Source: Fidelibacterota bacterium
GTDB taxonomy: Bacteria; Fidelibacterota; UBA2242
NCBI GenBank assembly: GCA_030655795.1
Contig: JAUSPJ010000137.1
Span: 1 to 7,920, forward strand
Length of the DNA stretch: 7,920 nucleotides
Reading direction: 5' to 3'
The position numbers were made by a program, and so were the translations under genes. This document shows positions 1 to 6,485 of this stretch, one piece after another (position 1 is the stretch's first letter; the number at the start of each line of letters is the position of its first letter). The notes under the pieces were generated by a model, which saw nothing but the letters and a program-made list of their open reading frames with translations, was not told the origin of the DNA and did not search any database.

Positions 1-368
1 ATATCTTTGCCGTAGACCGCTTTTTTATCATAGGAAAGCTTAATACCGTTCATATTGGATGGATTGTGACTACCGGTAATCTGAACAGCGCCATCCACAT
101 CCAGCGTGAACATACTGTAGTAATTGACCGGAGTCGGCACAATCCCTACATCTACGACGTCAATACCAGTTGACAGCAATCCCTGGGCGAAGGCCTTTTT
201 CAGCATCGGTGTAGACAACCGTACATCGCCACTCAGAGATAGGGTCTTGCCCCCTTTTTCACGGACATAAGTCCCAAAGGCTTTACCCAGCAGAACGACC
301 ACATCCTCGGGAAAATCCTCCGCCACAACTCCCCTAATATCATACTCACGAAAAATATACGGATTCAT
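1..368 (-). CDS. Phosphomannomutase/phosphoglucomutase-type hexose-phosphate mutase, N-terminal part (cut by window edge)
   Basis: This is an alpha-D-phosphohexomutase that would move phosphate between C6 and C1 of a sugar phosphate in the cytoplasm. Only the first 122 codons are inside the window; the rest lies to the left. The start is ATG at 366-368, with a strong SD (AGAGGAG) 6 nt upstream. The protein begins MNPYIFREYDIRG, the usual opening of the ManB/AlgC group (FREYDIRG at residues 6-13). Residues 98-103 are TGSHNP, the active-site loop in which Ser100 should be the phosphoserine. TGSHNP favours the PMM/PGM group over GlmM, which usually has SASHNP. Residues 46-52 read SGDVRLS where the family usually has GRDxRLS, a small deviation. 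It follows anmK by 11 nt and is probably co-transcribed with murQ and anmK. The exact substrate (mannose-, glucose- or glucosamine-phosphate) cannot be decided from this part. Confidence 0.9.
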   Translation of the reverse strand, partial: MNPYIFREYDIRGVVAEDFPEDVVVLLGKAFGTYVREKGGKTLSLSGDVRLSTPMLKKAFAQGLLSTGIDVVDVGIVPTPVNYYSMFTLDVDGAVQITGSHNPSNMNGIKLSYDKKAVYGKD

Positions 369-379
369 TTATTTCTCCT

Positions 380-1537
380 CTAAATTGTTATTTTTCCAAG
401 AACCACCGGCCGTCGTGCCCCGGTTACATTCGGGACATTACCCGGTATCTCCCAAATCGTAGCAGCGGCCAGAACAGCAAATGCCAACGCCTCTTTCGCG
501 TCGCCTGTAATGCCATAATCATCGGATCGCTTAATCGGTACATCTGCAAATAGTGTTTCAAGATGATTTATAATGACCGGATTATCAGCGCCGCCGCCGC
601 TGACGATAATTTCGTCTATTGAAAAGTTATTTGCAAAAAACTGTTGATAATTATAAAAAATAGCCTCAACCGTAAAACGCGTAACTGTCGCTGTCAAATC
701 CCCATAATCCGTTGAATTCAGTTTAAATTTACTGATGATGTCTTCAATGACATTTCTGCCAAAAATTTCACGACCTGTTGATTTCGGCATCTTTGCCCCG
801 ATATAGGGGCGCTCCATCAGGTAATTGAGAATATCCTGCCGTATAGTACCGGATTGGGCAATTTTTCCGTCCTGATCAAAAGTCTGAGTCCCACCACTGA
901 ACAATTCCGCTGAAATATCGATCAAAGAATTTCCGGGGCCCGTATCCAACGCATAAATGTCATCGGTGGTTTTGGCGCTGGCCGGAATAAAGGTAAAATT
1001 GGCAATCCCGCCAATATTCAAGATCATCAGGTTTTTGTGAATCTTCTTAAACAGCAGATAATCCACAAAGGGCGCCAACGGCGCGCCCGAACCACCCGCA
1101 GCCACATCCCTGACACGGAAATCGGAAACAACCGGTATCTTGAACGCTTCAGCTAATACCGCCGCTTCACCAATCTGCAATGTGGAATGGCGATGGTCGT
1201 GCCATACCGTCTGACCATGACTTCCAATCAGATCAATATCGTCGACAGAAATCCCATGTTCATCAAAAAACCGTCTAATCAATTCCACATAGGTATTGGC
1301 AATGATAAAATTCATCCGGCAGACGGTTTCAGTAGTGCCCTTCGGAATCCGGCTCAGCAATTTCTTAAATTCGGCATCGTATTTGTATTCAGAATACTTG
1401 ACAATATGAACTTCGATTTCATTTTTATTCCGGGATATATCTGTCAGGCATACATCCAGTCCGTCCATGGATGTACCGGACATCAGACCAAGAATTTTGA
1501 GTCTTGTTTTTTGATGAAGTTCCCAAATTGATGGCAT
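380..1537 (-). CDS. anmK: Anhydro-N-acetylmuramic acid kinase AnmK
   Basis: AnmK opens the 1,6-anhydro ring of anhydro-MurNAc and phosphorylates it with ATP to give MurNAc-6-P, in cytoplasmic recycling of murein turnover products. Its substrate arises from lytic transglycosylases, which fits a Gram-negative lifestyle. The 385 residues are about the normal family length. Diagnostic blocks occur in order: GLMSGTSMDGLD at 17-28 (ATP phosphate loop), GSHGQTVWH at 105-113, LQIGE at 120-124, DFRVRDVAAGG at 139-149, NIGGIAN at 174-180, DTGPGN at 198-203 (probable catalytic Asp198), PKSTGRE at 251-257, VSGGGADNP at 312-320 and VTGARRPVVLG at 371-381 near the C-terminus. An in-frame TAG lies 7-9 nt before the ATG, so this is the most upstream possible start. 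No good SD precedes it, suggesting coupling to murQ 37 nt upstream. No frameshift or missing motif is seen. Confidence 0.97.
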   Translation of the reverse strand: MPSIWELHQKTRLKILGLMSGTSMDGLDVCLTDISRNKNEIEVHIVKYSEYKYDAEFKKLLSRIPKGTTETVCRMNFIIANTYVELIRRFFDEHGISVDDIDLIGSHGQTVWHDHRHSTLQIGEAAVLAEAFKIPVVSDFRVRDVAAGGSGAPLAPFVDYLLFKKIHKNLMILNIGGIANFTFIPASAKTTDDIYALDTGPGNSLIDISAELFSGGTQTFDQDGKIAQSGTIRQDILNYLMERPYIGAKMPKSTGREIFGRNVIEDIISKFKLNSTDYGDLTATVTRFTVEAIFYNYQQFFANNFSIDEIIVSGGGADNPVIINHLETLFADVPIKRSDDYGITGDAKEALAFAVLAAATIWEIPGNVPNVTGARRPVVLGKITI

Positions 1538-1574
1538 TGGAGACTAAACTCAATTGGTTTATTTAGATGATTTA

Positions 1575-2492
1575 CTAAACGGATTCTTCGAAAGCGAAGC
1601 GGATAAATCCGTTATGTTCTTTTATTAAATCCTGTGCTTTATCAAATGAAATATTCAGTTTCACCATAACGACGGCTACTTTGAGATGCTTATCGGCGGC
1701 CAGCAGCGCCTGGTATGCATCATCATAGGACAATCCGGTCAGTGTTGATATGATCCGGGTTCCCCGATCCACAAGTTTTGAATTGATGGCCTGATGGTCG
1801 ATCATGTAATTACCATAAACCTTTCCCATTTTAATCATTGCCGTAGTGGTAATCATATTCAGCGCCATTTTGGTAGCAGTCCCGGCTTTCATGCGGGTCG
1901 ATCCGGTGATCAGTTCCGGCCCCACCAATACCTCGATAAAAACATCGACAGCCTCATCGATTCCCAGCCCGTTTCGAGGCGTACAGGTAAAAAAGATCGT
2001 TTTGCATCCGATAGATTTCGCATATTTCAACCCACCATGAACATAGGGCGTAGTGCCGCCGGTAGCAATGCCAATCAGTACATCCTTGGGGGTTAGCCCG
2101 ATCGCTTTGCAGTCGGCTTCACCGCTTTCCTGATAATCTTCGGCCCCTTCGACAGCTTCCCGCAGCGCCCGCCAGCCGCCGGCTATCATGCCCTGTACCA
2201 TATCCGGCGATGCGGAAAAGGTTGGCGGTATTTCACTGGCATCCAATACTCCCAGGCGTCCGCTGGTACCGGCGCCGATATAACGCAAGCGTCCACCATT
2301 CCTGAAGACTTCTACAATAATATCGGTAGTCCGGGCGATTTCAGGAATCACCTTTTTGACTGCCAGGTGAATGGTAGCATCCTCTTCATTGATCAGATGA
2401 ATGATCTCCTCTGTTGTCATAGCGTCAATCCGCTCACTTTTGGGATTGATCTTTTCTGTCAGGATGTCGCTGCGATTAATTATTTTGACCAT
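1575..2492 (-). CDS. murQ: N-acetylmuramic acid 6-phosphate etherase MurQ
   Basis: MurQ cleaves the lactyl ether of MurNAc-6-P to give GlcNAc-6-P and D-lactate, the step after AnmK. The protein is 305 aa, close to the E. coli enzyme, and is a single SIS-fold (sugar isomerase) domain. Visible motifs are SERIDAMTTEEI at 19-30, GAGTSGRLGVLDASE at 73-87, MIAGG at 102-106, VEGAED at 114-119, TGSTRMKAGTATK at 196-208, GKVYGN at 223-228 and a C-terminal NGFIRFA at 294-300. By recalled alignment, Glu87 and Glu118 correspond to E. coli Glu83 and Glu114, the proposed acid/base residues. The GIAASGRTPYV segment of E. coli reads GIATGGTTPYV here (141-151), a mild substitution in a substrate-binding loop. 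The start at ATG 2492 has a weak SD-like GGAAA. It is the first gene of the leftward murQ-anmK-mutase set. Confidence 0.97.
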   Translation of the reverse strand: MVKIINRSDILTEKINPKSERIDAMTTEEIIHLINEEDATIHLAVKKVIPEIARTTDIIVEVFRNGGRLRYIGAGTSGRLGVLDASEIPPTFSASPDMVQGMIAGGWRALREAVEGAEDYQESGEADCKAIGLTPKDVLIGIATGGTTPYVHGGLKYAKSIGCKTIFFTCTPRNGLGIDEAVDVFIEVLVGPELITGSTRMKAGTATKMALNMITTTAMIKMGKVYGNYMIDHQAINSKLVDRGTRIISTLTGLSYDDAYQALLAADKHLKVAVVMVKLNISFDKAQDLIKEHNGFIRFAFEESV

Positions 2493-2521
2493 CTGTTATT
2501 ATTTCCAATTGTCTATTTTGA

Positions 2522-2549
2522 ATTATCTGTTATCGATAAATGCTGTGAA
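2522..2549 (-). promoter_or_regulatory. Possible sigma70-type promoter for the murQ operon
   Basis: Read on the minus strand, TTCACA (2544-2549) and GATAAT (2522-2527) are separated by 16 bp and lie about 30 nt before the murQ ATG. The -10 is a good match and the -35 is moderate. This AT-rich stretch offers other weak boxes, so the exact promoter is a guess. Confidence 0.3.
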
Positions 2550-2619
2550 ATTGACGGTTAAAAAACACGCTATAAAATAGATAAATCTGGTCATTTATGA
2601 AAGGAAGTAATGCTACTGT

Positions 2620-2660
2620 AAAAAGGATTCTATTTTCAGCCGAAATCATAGATCCTTTTT
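2620..2660. terminator. Bidirectional-looking intrinsic terminator hairpin
   Basis: Arms 2620-2633 and 2648-2660 pair through a tract of A then GGA(T)TCTAT against ATAGATCC and a tract of T, with one bulged T. The interior adds a TTTC/GAAA helix (2634-2637 with 2642-2645) closed by AGCC. A T-run follows the hairpin on either strand, so it could terminate in both directions. It lies between the transposase remnant, which points left, and murQ, which also points left. It may therefore shield the recycling operon from read-through. The stem is A/T-rich at its base, so its strength is uncertain. Confidence 0.5.
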
Positions 2661-2682
2661 ATTTAGCGAAGAAGATTACCAA

Positions 2683-2835
2683 TCAGAAGAAGCGGCGCAG
2701 CAATTCTCCTTTTTCTCCAACTCGTGTACAACTGTCATATTCCTGCAGGATCTTCATTTTGTGTTCTCTGCTTATGTAACGACGTTTGATCCCGGGGCTA
2801 ACTTCGGTTTTCATCCCTTCTCCTACTGTTGGCAT
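2683..2835 (-). pseudogene. Truncated IS3-type transposase (OrfA-like helix-turn-helix), 5' fragment
   Basis: This 50-codon minus-strand ORF starts at ATG 2833-2835 behind a good SD (AGGAAGAG, about 7 nt spacing). Its residues 18-48 run from KRRYISREHKMKIL through EYDSC and VGEKGELLRR. They match from memory the N-terminal HTH of IS3-family transposases of the type RRRFSxEYKLRILxEADACxxPGExGALLRREGLYSS. Right after LLRR the family motif breaks and the frame ends FF-stop at 2683, so the remaining DNA-binding region and any catalytic part are absent here. It is thus a decayed or deletion-truncated insertion sequence, unlikely to be active. On the minus strand, 2902 downward reads TGCCTAAATTTTCTTGGACA. 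This starts TG and ends CA like an IS3-type terminal repeat and may be the original left end. No second end was found nearby. Confidence 0.7.
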
Positions 2836-2853
2836 AATTCTCTCTTCCTTTCT

Positions 2854-2879
2854 GATTAGAGTTTATTTTAACTCTAATC
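2854..2879. repeat. Perfect 10-bp inverted repeat upstream of the transposase remnant
   Basis: GATTAGAGTT (2854-2863) and AACTCTAATC (2870-2879) flank a 6-nt TATTTT spacer. It lies directly upstream of the SD of the minus-strand transposase fragment and inside the presumed insertion-sequence remnant. No T-run follows on either strand, so an intrinsic terminator is unlikely. It may be an operator, a leader hairpin or part of the element's end. Confidence 0.6.
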
Positions 2880-2909
2880 GTGTCCAAGAAAATTTAGGCA
2901 CTCAGGGAT

Positions 2910-2939
2910 GGGAGTAAACAGAATAACTTTAATACTCCC
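2910..2939 (+). repeat. 7-bp inverted repeat in the lipoprotein leader
   Basis: GGGAGTA (2910-2916) and TACTCCC (2933-2939) are perfect arms with a 16-nt AT-rich loop. They lie 33-62 nt before the lipoprotein ATG. They could be a regulator site or a 5'-UTR hairpin. No clear sigma70 promoter pair was recognised around them. Confidence 0.4.
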
Positions 2940-2971
2940 CATAATCATTAACTAACTACAAAGGAGAAAGT

Positions 2972-5110
2972 ATGAAGCAGTTATCAATGTTTATTGTGGT
3001 TCTCTTACTGTGTACGATCGTGTTTCTTGGGTGTAGCCAAGATGATGACAATCCCCTATCGGCGGAAGAGACTGAACTTCCAACGTACCAACCGAAAGGT
3101 ACTATTACAGGGGTAATTAAAGATGTGTGTACGAGTGAAGCAATTAAAGGCGCAGTGCTTTCATTGTCCTACAACGGCACAGTTACTACGGTAAAATCCA
3201 ACAGTGCAGGGCAGTTTTCGTTTGGTAATGTTCCTGCCGGACAATTCAAAGTTATGAGCGGTGCTATCATGGCAACGGGAACATATACCATCACCGCCTC
3301 GCTAGTCGATTACAATAAATCGTTAAGCGACACAACCAAGAGATATAGGAATTATTACTACAGTACGGTTACTATTACGTTTACTTCATTAGTACCGGGC
3401 GATTCTCTTGGAGTCAGCGGATTAGTTGGAAGCGTTGTGTTCAACATTTCGCAATTAAACACAACAATAGTTGGTCAGGTTGTTGATGAAAAAATGCAAC
3501 CAGTGGCATCAGCATATGTCATCTTAGGTGATCTCTCAATTACTCCGGGAGTGATATTAAAGCAAACACAAACAGATGTAGATGGCAATTACAGATTTAC
3601 TGACATTGATAATGGAATAAGTGTTGCCATTATGGCGCGCAGCGCTGATGGCAAATATGAAGGTGGTTTGCCAAGTTCGCTTTCTCTTCCATGCAATCTT
3701 ATGTACGACTCATTGCGTTCTCGAGTAACAGCAGAAAGAATTCAACTCCACTGGGCAAATGACGTTGCGCCGTATGTTATTGACATTACTCCCCAGAACA
3801 ATTCGGATGTTTCTCATTCGGGATTAGAAATTATTTACACCTTCTCAGTTCCAATTAAACAAACACCCTACACGCGAACCGACCTAGGCCGCGGACATGG
3901 TACAATTCTTGATGATATTGTTATTTCGTATTTGGGACTTAAGAAGTCAACAGGAACAATAAATTCCGATGTTTCATGGAATACAACAATGACTCAACTT
4001 ACTATTCATCCAAGCAACGTCGTTGGTTCTGCTAAATACAGTATTGATGTTAGACATGCCTTGCCAAAATTGGAGGATGAAGCTGGATTAAACGTTGTAA
4101 ATAATACAAACATCATCGGTGATTTTGAGGTATTGAATTTCACCACTGCTGGGCAATCAACAATACCAGCAGCACCGGTTCTTTCGCGCCGAATAGTAGC
4201 TGGTATCTATGAGCAACTCGACTATGACGGTGGCATAGTGAGCTTAGAATGGAATTCAGATCCGGATGCACGTAGCTATAATTTGTATCGCCAAATTGGA
4301 AATGGTCCTTTTGAGCTTATTAATCCTGATGTCTTTTCCCTTATCGTTACAAATATGACAGGTATGCTTGTCACTCCTGCTATAAATGATCCACTCTCTG
4401 CTTTAACGGTCAAATATCAGGTTCGCGCAGTGAGCAAGGATTTGGTAGAAGGTCCATCAAGCAACACCATTACTGCTAGTGATGGGATAAGCCCCAGCTT
4501 AATCAATGCATTGGTAACCAATATTGCAATGCAACGATATCAAATTCGTCTTCGTTTCTCTGAGCCTCTATCGATCAGCGCAATAGAAAATGTAGATAAC
4601 TATTTCGTTCAAGACCCAGATACAGTAGTTTTTGTAAAAGAACAAGCGGCATATATTGGCTACAATGCTGGGAATGATTGTTACGAAGTTCTGTTAACGG
4701 TTTCAATTTCCAATGGCGAAAATTTGCCTGCTGGATTTTCATTAAGAATAGGCAGTGGAGTAGTTGATCTTGCTGGAAATAGCATTGATAACACAGCAGA
4801 TACGTATGTTTATTCAGCTCCGCCTACACCTATTTTACTGTCTCCAGATAACGGAGCTACCAACGTTTCGTCCGCTTCGGCTTTAAAATGGAAAGTAGCA
4901 AACGGTGCAATATCTTATCGACTTCAGATTTCGACAAATGCTGCCTTTACCGCAATTGTTTTTGATAACAATCAGATTACATCGACAGGCTTTAATTTGA
5001 GTGGTGTAACAGGGTTATTAAGCGGTACTAAATACTACTGGCGCGTGCAGGCGGCTAATTCGGTGGGAACGAGTTCATATTCTCCAGCGCGCAGCTTTAC
5101 ATTAAAGTAA
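2972..5110 (+). CDS. Large multi-domain surface lipoprotein (carboxypeptidase-regulatory-like, Ig-like and Fn3-like modules)
   Basis: The 712-aa protein begins with a lipoprotein signal peptide: MKQ, a hydrophobic core, then the lipobox VFLGC with Cys21, followed by SQDDDN. It should be acylated and anchored in an envelope membrane, with the rest outside the cytoplasm. Two beta-sandwich repeats of the carboxypeptidase-D regulatory type are visible: about 43-115 (GTITGVIKD, NSAGQFSFGNVPAGQF) and about 164-225 (TTIVGQVVDE, TDVDGNYRFTDID). An SbsA-like Ig domain follows at about 264-392 (PYVIDITPQNNSDVS). A fibronectin-III-like module is at about 399-503 (VSLEWNSDPDARSYNLYR), a second SbsA-like region at about 505-615 (LRFSEPLS, DLAGN), and a last Fn3 module at 617-711 (PPTPILLSPDNGATNV, KYYWRVQAAN). 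No catalytic motif is seen, so a structural, adhesive or binding role is inferred. The SD AAGGAG sits 7 nt before the ATG, and a strong terminator follows the stop. Confidence 0.85.
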   Translation: MKQLSMFIVVLLLCTIVFLGCSQDDDNPLSAEETELPTYQPKGTITGVIKDVCTSEAIKGAVLSLSYNGTVTTVKSNSAGQFSFGNVPAGQFKVMSGAIMATGTYTITASLVDYNKSLSDTTKRYRNYYYSTVTITFTSLVPGDSLGVSGLVGSVVFNISQLNTTIVGQVVDEKMQPVASAYVILGDLSITPGVILKQTQTDVDGNYRFTDIDNGISVAIMARSADGKYEGGLPSSLSLPCNLMYDSLRSRVTAERIQLHWANDVAPYVIDITPQNNSDVSHSGLEIIYTFSVPIKQTPYTRTDLGRGHGTILDDIVISYLGLKKSTGTINSDVSWNTTMTQLTIHPSNVVGSAKYSIDVRHALPKLEDEAGLNVVNNTNIIGDFEVLNFTTAGQSTIPAAPVLSRRIVAGIYEQLDYDGGIVSLEWNSDPDARSYNLYRQIGNGPFELINPDVFSLIVTNMTGMLVTPAINDPLSALTVKYQVRAVSKDLVEGPSSNTITASDGISPSLINALVTNIAMQRYQIRLRFSEPLSISAIENVDNYFVQDPDTVVFVKEQAAYIGYNAGNDCYEVLLTVSISNGENLPAGFSLRIGSGVVDLAGNSIDNTADTYVYSAPPTPILLSPDNGATNVSSASALKWKVANGAISYRLQISTNAAFTAIVFDNNQITSTGFNLSGVTGLLSGTKYYWRVQAANSVGTSSYSPARSFTLK

Positions 5111-5134
5111 GCATACTTTGTAATGAAACGATAA

Positions 5135-5169
5135 AAGGGCGGGTTTCTAAACCCGCCCTTCGTGTTTTT
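5135..5169 (+). terminator. Strong intrinsic terminator after the lipoprotein gene
   Basis: AAGGGCGGGTTT (5135-5146) pairs perfectly with AAACCCGCCCTT (5149-5160). Allowing for loop geometry this is a 10-11-bp GC-rich stem. It is followed by CGTG and a T5 run ending at 5169. It begins 24 nt after the lipoprotein stop and should end that transcript, making the lipoprotein gene monocistronic. An A-run before the stem gives some reverse-strand capacity too. Confidence 0.92.
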
Positions 5170-6123
5170 ATGATGTCTATGAGACAGGACAGAACTGTAA
5201 CATCAAATAATAGTAGCGATAGCATCAGGTACATTGGTACTATTACGGCTATTGTTGCCTGTTCGAGGATAATCTTCCCCAGCAAAGCCGATGCTCAGGC
5301 TATTTTCGATAATGCCACTGATTTAAATGCAGAATTACAGGCAATCCCAATATCTGAAGAAAAATTTGAAAGTATCCTGCCTTCCGCTATCGTTGCTTAT
5401 AATGAATCAACCGATAATCCGAAAGTAATCTCAATTGATGATGAAGAGGTAATGTACCTCGACACCCTGGATATTGCCGATGATGACCGATTTTGGGGCA
5501 TGATATTACAAACGGTGTACTACGAGTTTGAAATGGAGGATTTTAGAATTCGCTGGTATACAAACGACTGTGGCGATTACAAAGCCAAGGATGTATTAGT
5601 AAAAAGAAACAGCGATAGTGACTGGAAATTTATTTATAACAGGGTTCATGTTGATCAATCAGATCCGGATCCGGCTACAAGAGAAATTTATACCATTGGT
5701 TTATCGGATACCCGTCGCGAAGATTTATTCTTCTGGGAAAAGGGCAATGCAAGTTCAAATCCTGATAGTGATACTTTAACGCACATAGCGATCAGGTTTA
5801 TTCAAGATTGGAATGACGAGAATTCAATGGGCGGTTCATTAAATGGAGAGTCATTGCTGATTACTTTTGGAAAAACGTCAACACAAGAAGCCGGCGGGGG
5901 GTTTGGCCGGGTTACAGATGATATAATCGTTTTTTCAATATCTGTGATATATCAGATGGGTGATCCGGGTGCTTCAGGAACATTTGGATTTATGCATAAT
6001 TTTGAAATTTCTGAGACGGGTAAAATGAAATTTTCCGATTTAGAACAAGAAACCCAATTGGCCAAGCAACTATACCCAATAAAATCAATTGAATTTGAAG
6101 TTGAATACGACTTCGCTGATTGA
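5170..6123 (+). CDS. Unrecognised 317-aa protein, N-terminus uncertain
   Basis: I do not recognise this protein. The frame is open for 317 codons with a coding-like, acidic composition, and the body (from about residue 43) reads like a soluble beta-rich protein. Notable segments are DDRFWGMILQTVYYEFEMEDFRI (105-127), DWKFIYNRVHVDQSDPDP (151-168), LFFWEKGN (187-194), HIAIRFIQDWNDEN (207-220), AGGGFGRVTDDIIVFSISVIYQMGDPGASG (243-272) and a C-terminal IEFEVEYDFAD. In-frame ATGs at 5170, 5173 and 5179 abut the T-run of the preceding terminator and have no SD. No ATG, GTG or TTG offers a good alternative before ATG 5449 (residue 94). Residues 20-44 (hydrophobic YIGTITAIVA, later SKADAQA) could be a weak signal peptide with cleavage after ADA. 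A gene whose native 5' end was lost or replaced is equally possible. Its promoter is not evident. Confidence 0.6.
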   Translation: MMSMRQDRTVTSNNSSDSIRYIGTITAIVACSRIIFPSKADAQAIFDNATDLNAELQAIPISEEKFESILPSAIVAYNESTDNPKVISIDDEEVMYLDTLDIADDDRFWGMILQTVYYEFEMEDFRIRWYTNDCGDYKAKDVLVKRNSDSDWKFIYNRVHVDQSDPDPATREIYTIGLSDTRREDLFFWEKGNASSNPDSDTLTHIAIRFIQDWNDENSMGGSLNGESLLITFGKTSTQEAGGGFGRVTDDIIVFSISVIYQMGDPGASGTFGFMHNFEISETGKMKFSDLEQETQLAKQLYPIKSIEFEVEYDFAD

Positions 6124-6137
6124 TAAAAATATTTATA

Positions 6138-6189
6138 AGGCCAGCATACGACAACGCCTATAGTTTATTAATTGAACATGCTGGGCTTT
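6138..6189 (+). terminator. Possible long-loop terminator after the 317-aa ORF
   Basis: AAGGCCAGCAT (starting 6137/6138) pairs, with one mismatch, with ATGCTGGGCTT (6178-6188), and the right arm runs straight into a T5 stretch at 6185-6189. The arms are a reasonable terminator stem, but the 30-nt loop is large. The right arm is also the first codons of the small hydrophobic ORF, so both readings cannot be equally important. Confidence 0.4.
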
Positions 6190-6315
6190 TTAGGCTTACT
6201 GGACTTTCTGGGTTCCGCGCTTGAGGAGCCGGCTCTGTATGGACTGTATGCTTTATTTGCTCTCTTTGGTCTGTTTGGGTATAAAGAGCAGAACGGGCGC
6301 GATGAAAAGCAGTAA
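6178..6315 (+). CDS. Small hydrophobic protein with FLG-like repeats (45 aa)
   Basis: This is a 45-codon ORF from ATG 6178 to TAA 6315. It begins MLGFLGLLDFLGS, continues with EEPALYGLYALFALFGLFGY at residues 16-35, and ends in a charged tail KEQNGRDEKQ. Short repeats of Phe-Leu-Gly/Leu-Phe-Gly type resemble, from memory, uncharacterised prokaryotic small membrane proteins with runs such as GFLGFLG and FFGFFG, which are usually longer. If made, it would sit in the inner membrane with one or two hydrophobic segments and a hydrophilic C-terminal tail. There is no SD, and a TTG codon two triplets upstream is an alternative start. The family likeness and clear amphipathic layout support it; the missing ribosome site and remnant-like surroundings argue against it. 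A short or decayed family member is the best guess. Confidence 0.4.
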   Translation: MLGFLGLLDFLGSALEEPALYGLYALFALFGLFGYKEQNGRDEKQ

Positions 6316-6423
6316 TACCGGTCGTTGGGCAGATATTCTATCCAATCCACCCCTACCGTCATATTTCTGGCGGGCAATCTTGAACTGGTTGTAGACATTG
6401 CGCCTCCGGCCGAAATTCTCTAA
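6316..6423 (+). pseudogene. Possible thioredoxin-fold C-terminal remnant
   Basis: After the TAA of the small ORF the same frame stays open to TAA 6421-6423, with 35 codons. The stretch LGRYSIQSTPTVIFLAGNLE fits the pattern LAxxYxIxSxPTxIF(F/L)xxGxxE around the cis-proline of thioredoxin-like proteins, and VVDIAPPAEIL fits the last strand and helix (compare VDRxVGAxPKAEL). No CxxC active site or earlier thioredoxin part was seen in any upstream plus frame. If the likeness is real it is a 3' relic left by deletion. The match is by eye over a short span, so confidence is limited. Confidence 0.35.
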
Positions 6424-6485
6424 CCATTAATTCAATCTCTCTGTCAAGCGCGGTGAATTTACTTCACGCCCGCCCCGGTAATCAG

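Noticed and set aside
1187..1531. Plus-strand open frame of 114 codons inside anmK
   Set aside because: Antisense shadow of a complete, motif-rich anmK; its translation shows no recognisable protein and no SD context.
1794..2096. Plus-strand open frames inside murQ
   Set aside because: They lie wholly antisense to a clear murQ, and two overlapping shadows in different frames are expected from its codon bias.
2597..2779. 60-codon plus-strand frame in the murQ-lipoprotein spacer
   Set aside because: It crosses a terminator hairpin and runs antisense to the transposase remnant, whose frame has the recognisable protein; no homology is evident.
2679..2859. Short inverted TCTGATT copies flanking the transposase remnant
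   Set aside because: Only 7-8 bp match, which is expected by chance in AT-rich DNA and too short to call terminal repeats.
5097..5285. 62-codon minus-strand frame with a hydrophobic stretch
   Set aside because: It reads through the strong terminator stem and the end of the lipoprotein gene, and the hydrophobic run appears to be chance.
6168..6398. 76-codon minus-strand frame rich in Ser, Pro and Lys
   Set aside because: It is antisense to the FLG-repeat small ORF and the thioredoxin-like stretch, and its composition is what those sequences give when read backwards.
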